This document shows positions 11,123 through 20,405 of a stretch of 64,000 bases of DNA, piece by piece. The position numbers were made by a program, and so were the translations under genes. Below the pieces are notes generated by a model that worked only from the letters and a program-made list of their open reading frames with translations, searched no databases and was not told the origin of the DNA. Every line of letters begins with the position of its first letter. The first letter of the stretch is position 1. The DNA lies in the NCBI GenBank assembly GCA_964553795.1, contig CAZKMR010000007.1, positions 22,227-86,226 on the forward strand. The letters are read 5' to 3'. Source of the stretch: JADLHS01 sp964553795. GTDB lineage: Bacteria > Verrucomicrobiota > Verrucomicrobiia > Limisphaerales > JADLHS01.

Positions 11123-11787
11123 CGGTGACAGGCCGAGCAGTTGTTCAACGACTCGACACGGAAATCGTGGACGAATTTTTTGCCGAAGGCTTCCTGCTTC
11201 TGCGCGGCGACGTTCGGGTCTTCGCTCGGCGTCCAACCGAGATCGGTAATTTTGTCCGCTGGGCGCACCTTCGCCGCCGGATTGTTATGGCAGTCGAGAC
11301 AGAACGACATGCTCAACGGCTTGGCGTGAAACACTTCATCCATTTGATCAATGCGCCCGTGACATTCCACACAACTGATGCCGCGATTCACATGCACCGC
11401 GTGATTGAAATAAACGAAGTCCGGCACGCGATGAATCTGCACCCAGGGAATCGGCTCGCCGGTTGCGGCGCTTTCCCGCACCAACGCGAGCCGGGGATCA
11501 TCCTTCAACACCTGATTGTGGCAATTCATACAGGTGGACGCGGCGGGGATGTTGGAAAACCAGGATTCCTCCACCATGCTGTGGCAATACCGGCAGTCGA
11601 TGCCCAGTTGCCCGGCGTGCGTGGCATGCGAGAACGCCACCGGCTGAATCGGCTGGTAACCGACTCGAAAATATTTTGGCGTGAAGTAATACCACACACC
11701 CGCAGTGACGGCTCCCGCCGTCAGCAAACCGCCGACGATAATCATCAGCGGCAGTTTATTGGTCCACTTCGGAAAAATGGCTGACAT
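11119..11787 (-). CDS. actA: Alternative complex III pentaheme cytochrome ActA
   Basis: ActA is the membrane-anchored multiheme cytochrome c of alternative complex III. The protein has 222 residues, with an N-terminal membrane segment at about 13-34 and five heme motifs in order: CRYCH, CMNCH, CVECH, CLDCH and CSACH, the last just before the C-terminus. Spare histidines (SHATHAG, NHAVHVNRG) can act as distal heme ligands. It is the first gene of the ten-gene operon, and its TGA overlaps the actB ATG. The operon promoter should lie in the 11788-12141 intergenic region. Confidence 0.94.
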   Translation of the reverse strand: MSAIFPKWTNKLPLMIIVGGLLTAGAVTAGVWYYFTPKYFRVGYQPIQPVAFSHATHAGQLGIDCRYCHSMVEESWFSNIPAASTCMNCHNQVLKDDPRLALVRESAATGEPIPWVQIHRVPDFVYFNHAVHVNRGISCVECHGRIDQMDEVFHAKPLSMSFCLDCHNNPAAKVRPADKITDLGWTPSEDPNVAAQKQEAFGKKFVHDFRVESLNNCSACHR

Positions 11788-12141
11788 TGCAAATGGCTTT
11801 CAGTCCGTCCGGTCCAACTGTGAATACAAAACAACAAACGCTCCGAAACAAAATGCCGCCCGGGGTCGGTCGGCAGTCTGGAATACGCCGCGCGGCAACC
11901 AGGATTTACAGGGCTTTCACCGCAACGGCAAAAAATGATTACTAATTGGCAACCGATACCGCAAGACTCTTTGTGAAATCTTTCACTACATTTCGGCGGG
12001 GTTAATGTTGGAAATAAGCCCGGTTATCTTGACGTTGTTCTTCCTCTTTGGCGACCGCCCCCACGCTGCTGCAATTTGCGTTGGCGATCCGGCGCAACCA
12101 CGCTACTTTCAAAACCGAGACCAAAGCAGGGCCGAATCGTG
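11788..12141. promoter_or_regulatory. Divergent intergenic region with a 14-bp palindrome
   Basis: This 354-base region separates the leftward act operon from the rightward prepilin-like gene and must hold both promoters. A perfect-arm palindrome, GTGAAA-TC-TTTCAC, lies at 11973-11986 and could be an operator. I could not pick out a convincing sigma-70 promoter for either side and see no open frame that looks coding. The palindrome is seen directly; its role is inferred. Confidence 0.35.
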
Positions 12142-12963
12142 ATGTTTTCGCTTCAGTCCAATTCCAGCCGCCGCCCCAATTTGGCGTTTACGCTAATTGA
12201 GTTGTTGGTCGTCATCGGCATCATCGCCATTCTCGCGGCGCTGCTGTTTCCCGTGTTGGCAAAAGCCAAGGGCAAGGCGCAGGGCATTTCCTGCCTGAAC
12301 CATCTGAAACAATTGCAAGTCTGTTGGCAGCTTTACACTTTGGACAATCGTGAATTCGTCCCGCCCAACAATTCCATTTACGACATCAGCACCGGCCAAC
12401 CGATTCCGGGATTCGACCTTTCGGAAACCTGGTGTCCCGGCAACGCTCGCGCCGACATCCACACGACGAACATCCAGAACGGCTATCTCTTTACCTACAA
12501 CCGCAGCACCGCCATTTACCGTTGCCCTGCGGATACCGCGCCGGTCGAGCCATTGAGTGGTGGCGTTTTGCATATTCCCCGCACCCGAAGTTACAACATG
12601 AGTCAGGCTATCAACGGACTGGGCGGCCCGGCCTCGCAATCCTGGTACATTCCCAGTTACCAACGCACGAGTCAGATTCGCGATCCGGGAGGCACTTTTG
12701 TTTTCATCGAAGTGCATGAAGGGGGAATTCTGGATTCGTTGTTTGGCATTCCGACTCCCGGCCATAGCTGGAATGGACGTTGGTTCGATCTGCCTGCCAA
12801 CCGCCATAATCAAGGTGCGTCGCTCTCCTTTGCCGACGGCCATGTGGAACGCTGGCGCTGGGTCGCGCCCAAAATCTTCACCACTCTGGGCGCCGCGGCC
12901 CGGCCGGACGAACTGCCGGATTATCGCCGCGTGCAGGCGGCCGTGCGGCCAAGTTGGAATTAA
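12142..12963 (+). CDS. Prepilin-like protein with type IV N-terminus and H-X9-DG motif
   Basis: The protein has 273 residues. The N-terminus has a short basic leader followed by AFTLIELLVVIGIIAILAAL, the hydrophobic helix of type II/IV pseudopilins with the conserved glutamate at +5. The rest is a globular domain of the DUF1559 kind that is greatly expanded in Planctomycetes and Verrucomicrobia. Near the end it carries the H-X9-DG motif (HNQGASLSFADGH). Processing by a prepilin peptidase and assembly at the inner membrane are expected from the N-terminus; the function of these proteins is largely unknown. The ATG at 12142 places the leader at the normal distance; the frame is open further upstream to 12076. 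Confidence 0.9.
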   Translation: MFSLQSNSSRRPNLAFTLIELLVVIGIIAILAALLFPVLAKAKGKAQGISCLNHLKQLQVCWQLYTLDNREFVPPNNSIYDISTGQPIPGFDLSETWCPGNARADIHTTNIQNGYLFTYNRSTAIYRCPADTAPVEPLSGGVLHIPRTRSYNMSQAINGLGGPASQSWYIPSYQRTSQIRDPGGTFVFIEVHEGGILDSLFGIPTPGHSWNGRWFDLPANRHNQGASLSFADGHVERWRWVAPKIFTTLGAAARPDELPDYRRVQAAVRPSWN

Positions 12964-13022
12964 GCCCCAACCCCGTGGTTGGACATCGCCGCGCCCGTTT
13001 GCTAGCCTGCGCGCTGCTTTTT

Positions 13023-14834
13023 ATGAGTTTGGAAAACAACACACCGGAAACCGCCGCGACCGCTCCCAGCGATTTTATCCGCGACATCGTCGCGCAACAC
13101 GTCGCCGACAAAAAATATCCGCGCATTCACACTCGGTTTCCGCCCGAGCCAAACGGTTACTTGCACATCGGCCACGCGAAGAGCATCTGCCTCAACTTCG
13201 GCATCGCGCGCGAGTTTGGCGGCATCTGCAACCTCCGCATGGACGACACGAACCCGGCGAAGGAAGACATCGAATACGTCGAGAGCATCCAGGCGGACGT
13301 GAACTGGCTCATCAGCGGCTGGGCCGAACCGATGCTCGGCCTCAAGCCCAAAGGCAAAACGCCGGACACCGTCACCAGTAATGGCAAACCGGACGTTTAC
13401 CTCGCGCCGGTCGAAGAATCCAAAATCCAGAATCCAAAATCCAAAATTGCCGTCGAGCCGTTTTACGCGTCCGACTACTTCGACCAAATCTACGAATACG
13501 CTGTCACGCTCGTGAAGAAAGGCCTCGCCTTCGTCTGCGACATGACGCCGGATCAAACCGACGAATATCGTCGCCTCGGCAAACCCTCTCCATTCCGGGA
13601 TCGCAGCGTGGCGGAGAACCTCGATCTGTTCACGCGCATGAAGAACGGCGAGTTCCCCGACGGCTCGCGGGTGTTGCGCGCGAAGATCATCGTGGATGCG
13701 CCCAACATCTGGCTGCGCGATCCCCTGCTCTACCGCATCAAACACACCGACCATCATCACGTCGGCAACAAATGGTGCATCTATCCGATGTACGACTTCG
13801 CACACTGTTTGAGCGATTACCTCGAAGGCATCACGCACAGCATTTGTACGCTGGAATTCGAGGTGCATCGCCCGCTCTACGATTGGATTCTCGAAAATCT
13901 CGATCTACCGCGCGCCTTGCCCAAGCAATACGAATTCGCCCGCCTGAGTCTCGGCTACACCGTCATGAGCAAACGCAAGCTCATGCAACTTGTGGACGAA
14001 AACCTCGTCACCGGCTGGGACGATCCGCGCATGCCCACCATCTCCGGCATCCGCCGCCGCGGTGTCACCCCCGAGGCGTTGCGCAACTTCGCCTACAATA
14101 TCGGCATCACAAAATACAACGGCATCACCGATGTGAGCGTTTTGGAATTCGCCATCCGCGAGGATTTGAACAAACGCGCCCTGCGCCGCCTCGCCGTGCT
14201 GCGCCCGATCAAGGTTGTGTTGACGAATTATCCCGAAGGCAAAGTCGAAGAACTCGACGCCACCAACAATCCCGAGGACGAAACCGCCGGCAAACGCAAA
14301 GTCCCGTTCAGCCGCGAACTTTACATCGAACGCGACGACTTCGCCGAAGTGCCGCCGCCGAAATTTTTCCGACTCAAACCCGGCGGCGAAGTGCGCTTGA
14401 AATACGCCTACATCATCAAGTGCGACGAAGTTGTCAAGGATGCGAGCGGCAACATCACCGAGCTGCGCTGCACCGCCGACCTCGACAGCAAAATGGGCGG
14501 TGCGACCGCCGCGCGCAAAGTGAAAGGCACGATCCATTGGGTCAGCGCCCCTCACGCCGCGGATGCTGAAGTCCGTCTCTACGACCGCCTGTTCACCGAA
14601 GCCGAACCCGAGAAGGATGGTCGCGATTTCAAATCGGTGCTGAACCCGAAGAGCCTCGAAGTCATCACCGCCAAGTGCGAGCCGAGCCTGAAAGACGCTA
14701 AGCCGACGGACCGTTATCAATTCGAGCGCCTGGCCTATTTCGCGTTGGACTATGACTCGAAACCCGAGAAACTCGTGTTCAACCGCACCATCACGTTGAA
14801 GGACGCTTGGGCGAAAGAAGTGCAGAGGAGCTAA
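13023..14834 (+). CDS. glnS: Glutaminyl-tRNA synthetase
   Basis: The enzyme attaches glutamine to tRNA-Gln in the cytoplasm. The protein has 603 residues from the ATG at 13023. The class I signatures are intact: PPEPNGYLHIGHAKS (HIGH motif) and VMSKRKL (KMSKS motif). The GlnRS-specific stretches NKWCIYPMYDFAHC and GITHSICTLEFEVHRPLYDW are present, followed by the beta-barrel anticodon-binding domain (KVPFSRELYIERDDF). Compared with the E. coli enzyme as I recall it, there are about 35-40 extra residues before FYASDYFDQ. Part of them is encoded by a heptanucleotide tandem repeat. The gene stands alone. Confidence 0.95.
   Translation: MSLENNTPETAATAPSDFIRDIVAQHVADKKYPRIHTRFPPEPNGYLHIGHAKSICLNFGIAREFGGICNLRMDDTNPAKEDIEYVESIQADVNWLISGWAEPMLGLKPKGKTPDTVTSNGKPDVYLAPVEESKIQNPKSKIAVEPFYASDYFDQIYEYAVTLVKKGLAFVCDMTPDQTDEYRRLGKPSPFRDRSVAENLDLFTRMKNGEFPDGSRVLRAKIIVDAPNIWLRDPLLYRIKHTDHHHVGNKWCIYPMYDFAHCLSDYLEGITHSICTLEFEVHRPLYDWILENLDLPRALPKQYEFARLSLGYTVMSKRKLMQLVDENLVTGWDDPRMPTISGIRRRGVTPEALRNFAYNIGITKYNGITDVSVLEFAIREDLNKRALRRLAVLRPIKVVLTNYPEGKVEELDATNNPEDETAGKRKVPFSRELYIERDDFAEVPPPKFFRLKPGGEVRLKYAYIIKCDEVVKDASGNITELRCTADLDSKMGGATAARKVKGTIHWVSAPHAADAEVRLYDRLFTEAEPEKDGRDFKSVLNPKSLEVITAKCEPSLKDAKPTDRYQFERLAYFALDYDSKPEKLVFNRTITLKDAWAKEVQRS
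13417..13449 (+). repeat. Heptanucleotide tandem repeat inside glnS
   Basis: Four consecutive copies of a seven-base unit AATCCAA (the second copy ends in G) lie at 13417-13444, followed by a partial fifth copy (AATTG). The repeat is in the coding region of glnS and translates as ESKIQNPKSKIAVE within a lineage-specific insertion. Because seven is not a multiple of three, any change in copy number other than by three would break the frame. Confidence 0.85.
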
Positions 14835-14986
14835 AATCGGCTCCCGGTTAATTCTAGAGCGCCACCCACAGCGAGGGCTGTTTGGAAACATATCCAGAAA
14901 GTGCATCGCGATGCGAATGCGCGCGCGTCTCTCATAGTTGACATGCGCGTGAGACTGAAATACAACGCATTCGCACCTTTCAAAAA

Positions 14987-15727
14987 ATGAACGCGTTACG
15001 CCTCTTTCATTTAACCTGTACCGTAGTTCTTCTCGCCGGATGCGCCAAATCACCCCGCACCGCTACAACAATGATGGCAACACCAGAGTATGCCGCCCGA
15101 GAAACGGTGAACTCGTCACTGTTCCCGTCCGATCAAACCGTATTGGGAGATGATGCGGTTAACCGGATTCTTTCCAGCAAGTTGGAGCTTCCTGTTAAAG
15201 CCAAAATCGCTTTGATGAAATTCCCGGATTCCGGAGGGTCGCGGTATTACGGCAGATCCTACTGGCGAGCCGAGGATTACTTGAAGTTGCAGCAATCCCA
15301 AGTGGACGCATTTACTCACAGTCTTCAGAAGTCAGAGCAGATTGCAGAGGTCACCCCTTTGCCTTCATTAATGACTCCCAGCCGTATTTCCATTCCCGTG
15401 CTCCGGGAGGCGGCGGTCCGAATGCAGGCGGACCTGCTGTTGGTGTTTCGTGTTACGAGCGACACCTATTCGGAATATCGTGTATTGGCAAAAGATAAAG
15501 TGAAGGCTTACAGCACTTGCGAACTAATCCTGTTGGACGTGCGCACCGGACTCGTTCCATTCACTCGAGTTGTCAGTCGCGAGCGGTTGGAACTAAGACA
15601 AACGACCGATCTTGACCTGTTGGAAACCATGCGGCGAGCCGAACAGACATCCGCCGCCGATGCCCTTGAAGCAGCCGCCGAAGATCTTGTGCAATTCGTG
15701 ACATCTGTTCCCAAACAAGCCAATTGA
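14987..15727 (+). CDS. Predicted lipoprotein of unknown function
   Basis: The protein has 246 residues with a lipoprotein signal: a short charged start, a hydrophobic core and the lipobox LLAGC at about 15-19. The mature part has alternating alpha and beta character, including AKIALMKFPDSGG, MQADLLLVFRV and ELILLDVRTGLVPFTRVV. This layout resembles lipoproteins of the CsgG/GNA1162 type that fold around a nucleotide-free alpha/beta core, but I cannot assign it to a family. It is followed by a second small lipoprotein gene on the same strand with only 8 bases between them, so the two are probably co-transcribed. Confidence 0.75.
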   Translation: MNALRLFHLTCTVVLLAGCAKSPRTATTMMATPEYAARETVNSSLFPSDQTVLGDDAVNRILSSKLELPVKAKIALMKFPDSGGSRYYGRSYWRAEDYLKLQQSQVDAFTHSLQKSEQIAEVTPLPSLMTPSRISIPVLREAAVRMQADLLLVFRVTSDTYSEYRVLAKDKVKAYSTCELILLDVRTGLVPFTRVVSRERLELRQTTDLDLLETMRRAEQTSAADALEAAAEDLVQFVTSVPKQAN

Positions 15728-15735
15728 TCTCGGTC

Positions 15736-16116
15736 ATGCCGCGCATCTTCATTTGCTTCATAATCCTGATGTCAGTCACGGGATGTGGCGAAGCTCCGTT
15801 TACCAAAGAGATGCGAGTTTTCCGGCAGACGGTTCAGGAACAGGTCGCGGCGGCAGAACTTGAACGCTGGGCCACCAATTGCATCGCGACCGGGACGATT
15901 ACTGAATCCGGCGTTCCCGCAGAAATTCGCCAGTTGATGCCCGAGGGAAAAGTGTTTCTTTCCGGCGAAATTGGCACATCCGACCGGATTGTTTTGTTTT
16001 GGACCGGCGGAGGGTTCGGTCACTGGGGAATTGCGGTTGGCATCCCCAACTATGAATGCACCCTCGGGACCGTGCAGACCCACTGGACCAACGGAATTTG
16101 GTTTTGGCACGAGTAG
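15736..16116 (+). CDS. Small predicted lipoprotein
   Basis: The protein has 126 residues with a lipobox near the start (FIILMSVTGCGEAP). The mature part shows an amphipathic helix (MRVFRQTVQEQVAAAELERW) and a beta-rich end containing RIVLFWTGGGFGHWGIAVG. I do not recognise a family. The ATG at 15736 is preferred over a TTG at 15724 because it gives a normal signal peptide. It follows the preceding lipoprotein gene closely and may share its transcript. Confidence 0.65.
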   Translation: MPRIFICFIILMSVTGCGEAPFTKEMRVFRQTVQEQVAAAELERWATNCIATGTITESGVPAEIRQLMPEGKVFLSGEIGTSDRIVLFWTGGGFGHWGIAVGIPNYECTLGTVQTHWTNGIWFWHE

Positions 16117-16208
16117 AGCACCCGCTTGGGCCACGCGTCAAAAGCGTAGCGACGACTCTCTTCTGAGTGTCAGCCGATTAGTGAACACTCTTTCCCAACT
16201 GTGCGCGC

Positions 16209-17864
16209 TCACGGAGTAAAAGCGTTGGTCTGCGCTGGATGAGTCAATTCTCGCCGCAACAAATCCACGATTCCAGCGTAAATCGTTTCTGCCATGCGCT
16301 GCTGCCCTTCGATCGTGAAATGCACCAGATCGATGAAATACTCAGGTTTTCCATCCAGAGCGGGCTGCGTATCAACGATGGCGATATCATTCTGCTGCGC
16401 CAGTTGCCGCACCATTTCCGCATGGGCAACGCACGCTTGCATCTGCCGGTTCAGCGAATGCTCCATCTGATGATAGAATTGGATCAAGTCAGGGTCGCTC
16501 TGCGCGTTCACCGCCATCGAGTAGGTGGCCAGCACCAGTTTGACACCGTTGTCGCGGCAAGTGCGGATTAACTCCCGATAATCAGCCGCGTACTGTGAGG
16601 TCATGAAATTGGTATTCGCAGGCGCATTCCCGACCGTTCGCTCCGATAGTTGCCGCGCGTAACGCAGCATACGCCAGCGATACTCCGCGTTGGCGAGTAA
16701 TGTTATGGGCCGGGGTTGAAAGCGAGGGGGCGGCAGCCTCGTACGAACGGGCGGCAGGGTCGCATCAAGCGACGAAAATTGGTTGAAGCCATGATACGAA
16801 ATGATCAAATCCGGCTGTAACGGCAGGATTTGCCACGCGAGCCGGTCCAAATTCTCATGCAGGGTGATTCCGGGGATTCCGGCGTTGATGACTTCAATGG
16901 GGCGGTTCGGCGCCAGTCTTTCCCGAATCATTTGGGCGAGCAGTTCGCCCCAGGGCAACCAATCTCTCTCAATGGTGATCCCAAAGGTGGTGGATTCCCC
17001 CAACAGCACAACGCGATACGCATCGCCCTTTTCGGCCGTGAGGTCCGCGCCGCGAAAGCCAAAGTTGTTGAGCCGAATTTCCGCTTCGCAAAAGCGAACG
17101 GTAAAATTGGATTTCAATACTCCCAGGGAATCATGCCCGGCTGTTTTCACGTACGCGGTGCGAAAAAAATTACCGCCTTGTTCCTGAAAATGCGTCATCC
17201 ACCGCGTAAACGCGGCAGGATCTCGTTTGAAGGTCTCGTAGGTATAAGCCCGGTCCGCCGCCCGAGGCACTTTCTGTTCCCTGCTCCCGAAGCTCAAGAG
17301 CGCATCTACCAGCCACAACCCCGGCAGAAACATCGCCACCGTGGTGACTAGCATCAGTCCCCACTTCGGAACGCGCACCGTTAGATTGGCCGTGAACGCC
17401 AAGGCGGTCAGCCCGACCAAGCTGAGCAGGAAAATCCAGTAGTCATTCGCAAAATAGGCGGTCAGCAAAAAAATCACTCCACCCACACCAGCCCAGCAGA
17501 AGCTCAGTGTTCGCCAGGACCAAAGCGACACGCGGCCAGGTTCGCGATTGAGTAACCATAGCCCCATTGCGTTCAAGGTGGCGATGAATCCGTAGTAGTA
17601 ATCCCATGGGTGCGAACCGAAGACCAAAAACCATTGCAGTGCGAGGGAGAGAATAAACCCGATTATCAACCGACTCTTAGGATACGATTGGTCCCGCGGG
17701 GAGCGGCGTAGCGTTTCGGTGGCGGCGAGCAAGACCAGCAGGCTCTGTGCTGTTGCGGGGTAAATCGGCGCTTGCACCATCCAAACCAAGCCGCCCGCCA
17801 AAATCAGGCAGCACAAACTTCCAACCCGCTGCAACCAGTTGATAACGCCGCCAGATTCAAGCAT
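16209..17864 (-). CDS. Membrane protein with C-terminal SGNH/GDSL hydrolase domain
   Basis: The protein has 551 residues. The first 200 or so form about six to seven membrane segments. The remainder is an SGNH hydrolase-type domain: block I VVLLGESTTFG (the nucleophile serine in GES), block II INAGIPG, block III SYHGFNQFSS, and block V DLVHFT with the catalytic Asp and His. Such membrane-anchored SGNH proteins often act as carbohydrate or peptidoglycan O-acyl transferases or esterases at the cell surface; the substrate here is unknown. The gene is alone on its strand. Confidence 0.85.
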   Translation of the reverse strand: MLESGGVINWLQRVGSLCCLILAGGLVWMVQAPIYPATAQSLLVLLAATETLRRSPRDQSYPKSRLIIGFILSLALQWFLVFGSHPWDYYYGFIATLNAMGLWLLNREPGRVSLWSWRTLSFCWAGVGGVIFLLTAYFANDYWIFLLSLVGLTALAFTANLTVRVPKWGLMLVTTVAMFLPGLWLVDALLSFGSREQKVPRAADRAYTYETFKRDPAAFTRWMTHFQEQGGNFFRTAYVKTAGHDSLGVLKSNFTVRFCEAEIRLNNFGFRGADLTAEKGDAYRVVLLGESTTFGITIERDWLPWGELLAQMIRERLAPNRPIEVINAGIPGITLHENLDRLAWQILPLQPDLIISYHGFNQFSSLDATLPPVRTRLPPPRFQPRPITLLANAEYRWRMLRYARQLSERTVGNAPANTNFMTSQYAADYRELIRTCRDNGVKLVLATYSMAVNAQSDPDLIQFYHQMEHSLNRQMQACVAHAEMVRQLAQQNDIAIVDTQPALDGKPEYFIDLVHFTIEGQQRMAETIYAGIVDLLRRELTHPAQTNAFTP

Positions 17865-18075
17865 CGCGACGACTATAAACCAAATCGAGTTTGGGAAATC
17901 GAGCCTCGGTTGAGATTATCCGCCTGCGGGGCAAACGCACCTTGATGGCGCGGCAGCACCTGGATTCCATTTCACACTTTCTGCGCCGGAATATTCCGCG
18001 GAACGGGCCATTGCAAAAAGGCGACTCGGGGCGGGTGGACCAACAGAGCACAGTCCGCTTTATCATCCAAAGGTT

Positions 18076-18366
18076 TTACTTTTCCAAACCGCCAGGGGCT
18101 TCGGGACTTGGCGTCTCCATCTCCCGCGCGAGTTGTCGGGCCACTTGCTGAATCACGTTCGCGTCCGGATAATTTGGGTCGGAGATGAGAGCTTTGGCGC
18201 GGGTGATCTGGTCAGCCCGGATCTCCGGCGTGTCGGTCAGTTTCTTGGACAAAGCTCGGGCCGCGTTGAAATCAGTGGCCTCGGAATGCTTTGCCGGCGG
18301 GTGGGTGCGCTCGGGGCGCGCACTTGGAGTTGCGCCGGCGATATCGCATTGGGGATTAACTTTCAT
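18076..18366 (-). CDS. FlgM-like small protein (candidate anti-sigma-28 factor)
   Basis: The protein has 96 residues. The N-terminal half is polar and proline-rich, as in intrinsically disordered proteins. The C-terminal half reads RADQITRAKALISDPNYPDA followed by NVIQQVARQLAREM, close to the pattern of FlgM, where a helix with R..R...LI..G.Y precedes a second helix ending in A..L. FlgM binds the flagellar sigma factor. No flagellar or sigma-28 gene is visible nearby, so the call rests on pattern alone. No clear Shine-Dalgarno is visible. Confidence 0.5.
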   Translation of the reverse strand: MKVNPQCDIAGATPSARPERTHPPAKHSEATDFNAARALSKKLTDTPEIRADQITRAKALISDPNYPDANVIQQVARQLAREMETPSPEAPGGLEK

Positions 18367-19106
18367 GTAACTCGAATTCTATTAACCCTTACAGCATCGG
18401 CGGCCAGAGAGCGAACTTAACTATTTCCCCGCGCCTGTGAATGCGGAGAGTATTCCGTAGTTTCCGCAATACCAACAGTAACGCTGAAGTGACGCCGCAA
18501 AACGAAGGATGGGCCAAATCGAAGCTGACTCATTCATGGAGCAGTTTGTTGAAGATGCTTGATGTCACCGACAACCGCAGTGGGCCGACGCTCTCCACAT
18601 CGAGACCCACTGCGGCTGCGGTGATTGCATCATTGGCTCCCCGCATCGACGACGCGATGCCATCCCCTATGTGCCGAATCAATGCAAAAGCCGGTCATCA
18701 GCTTGATCCGGATTGAACCCTAGTAAGCACTCCTTGTTAACGGGCCGCGCTATACGGCAACCTGCCGGCGCCACGACGCGCTCTCTGGAAACTACTTGCC
18801 GCACTGATGATGTCGGATTTCGAAGCAGGCAACGCGGTGTGGTAATCCCGCATCGGCCATCGAATTCGACGGGCAATCTTTTAACCAAGCGAACGCCGAA
18901 CTCACAGCTAGACCTTGGTATAAAATTGCTATTTTCAGGCAAAATGTTTCCCGAACGTGGAGCCAATTCCCGCCATCCTTTTCGCATTGGTCCATCCAGA
19001 CTCAGAACAAGATCGCCCACTTCCCCAGCGGGTAATTCGCTTTCCTCAATCTGGTTTGCCGTTTTCCGGGATAGCCTTCGCCTCGGCCAACATTTATTTT
19101 TCACTC
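18367..19106. other. 740-base intergenic stretch without a supported gene
   Basis: No frame in this stretch has convincing coding character. The only structure I see is a 10-base inverted repeat CCGCAGTGGG / CCCACTGCGG at 18575-18584 and 18606-18615 with a 21-base loop and no T tract. Just downstream, a cysteine-containing frame (HIETHCGCGDC) reads for a short way and stops, which could be a gene relic. The promoter for the larA-like gene is presumably at the right end. Confidence 0.3.
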
Positions 19107-20393
19107 GTGCAGCGAACTCCATTACAAATCGGGTCGGTTGGTCATACGTTGAGCGAAACGCAAGTCGCCCAATTGGTCGCACAGGCTTTGACGGTGCCTG
19201 ATTACGAGAACCGGCGCGTGCTGCTGATCGTTCCGGATCACACGCGCACCGCGCCCGTGGGGTTGTTGTTCAAAACCATTTTTGCCCAGATTGGCGCGGT
19301 GACAAAAGAACTCGACGTACTCGTGGCGTTGGGCACGCATCCGCCCATGAGCGAGGAGGCCATTTGCCAGCGCCTCGAAATTTCGGTGGAACAACATCGT
19401 CACGAATACCAAAAAGTCCGCTTCTTCAACCATGAATGGAATAATCCGGCGGCGCTGCAGGAAATCGGCACGCTGACAACCAAGGACGTGCAGGAATTGA
19501 CCGGCGGCTTGTTCGCGATGGATGTGCCTGTCGAAATCAACAAACTGGTGTTTAACTACGACCAGATCATCATCGTCGGTCCGGTGTTTCCGCATGAAGT
19601 GGTCGGGTTTTCCGGCGGCAATAAATATCTCTTTCCTGGCGTGGGCGGGCCGAAAATTCTGAACTTCTTTCATTGGCTCGGCGCTGTGGTGACGAATCCC
19701 ATGATCATCGGTAACAAATGGACGCCCGTACGCAAAGTGGTGGACCGCGCCGGGGCGTTGGTGCCGGTACGCAAAGCCTGTTTCTGCATGGTGGTGGCGC
19801 CCGACAAATCTCTCGTCGGCTTGACCTACGGTTCGCCCGAACAGGCGTGGGACGCCGCCAGTGAATTGTCGCGCGAGGTTCATATCGTTTACAAGGATCG
19901 GCCATTCAAAACGGTACTCTCCAAAATGCCGCCGATGTATGACGACCTCTGGGTTGCGGGCAAAGGCATGTACAAACTTGAACCCGTGGTGGCTGACGGC
20001 GGCGAACTCATCATCTACGCGCCGCATGTGACGGAAATCTCCGTCACGCACGGCAAGACGATTGAAGCCATCGGCTATCATTGCCGGGACTATTTTTTGC
20101 AGCAGTGGGACAAATTCAAAAATTATCCCTGGGGCGTGCTGGCGCATAGCACGCACGTGCGCGGTATCGGCACATTCGAGAATGGTGTGGAACGATGCCG
20201 GATTCAGGTCACGTTGGCCACCGGTATCCCGGAATCCATTTGTCGCAAAATCAATCTTGGTTATCGCGACCCCAAAACGATCCGCGAGGAAGACTTCATA
20301 AATCGGGAGGAGGAAGGCGTGTTATTCGTGCCCAAAGCCGGTGAGATGCTTTTTCACTTGAAGCAGCAGCCGAAATGGGCGGGCGGCGCATAA
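19107..20393 (+). CDS. LarA-type protein (lactate racemase / DUF2088 superfamily)
   Basis: LarA proteins use a nickel-pincer nucleotide to racemise or epimerise 2-hydroxy acids. The 428-residue protein has the N-terminal motif DHTRTAPVG (about 44-52; LarA has a DxTRP motif). It also has VALGTHPPMSEEA and the segment FSGGNKYLFPG near residue 170, where the lysine corresponds to the cofactor-linked lysine of LarA's SGGRK. The substrate cannot be read from sequence. No ATG fits; I chose the GTG at 19107, and a GTG at 18957 gives a longer form whose extra residues look non-coding. A hairpin at 20395-20415 (ACCGGCT / AGCCGGT) follows the stop and may end transcription. Confidence 0.82.
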   Translation: MQRTPLQIGSVGHTLSETQVAQLVAQALTVPDYENRRVLLIVPDHTRTAPVGLLFKTIFAQIGAVTKELDVLVALGTHPPMSEEAICQRLEISVEQHRHEYQKVRFFNHEWNNPAALQEIGTLTTKDVQELTGGLFAMDVPVEINKLVFNYDQIIIVGPVFPHEVVGFSGGNKYLFPGVGGPKILNFFHWLGAVVTNPMIIGNKWTPVRKVVDRAGALVPVRKACFCMVVAPDKSLVGLTYGSPEQAWDAASELSREVHIVYKDRPFKTVLSKMPPMYDDLWVAGKGMYKLEPVVADGGELIIYAPHVTEISVTHGKTIEAIGYHCRDYFLQQWDKFKNYPWGVLAHSTHVRGIGTFENGVERCRIQVTLATGIPESICRKINLGYRDPKTIREEDFINREEEGVLFVPKAGEMLFHLKQQPKWAGGA

Positions 20394-20405
20394 CACCGGC
20401 TCTAT

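Noticed and set aside
13417..13449. Possible CRISPR-like array
   Set aside because: Units are seven bases with no spacers and lie in a coding region.
13905..15053. Open frame of 382 codons on the minus strand
   Set aside because: It is antisense to glnS, which has intact synthetase motifs.
18713..19201. Plus-strand open frame ahead of the larA-like gene
   Set aside because: It overlaps the real gene in another frame and its composition is not protein-like.
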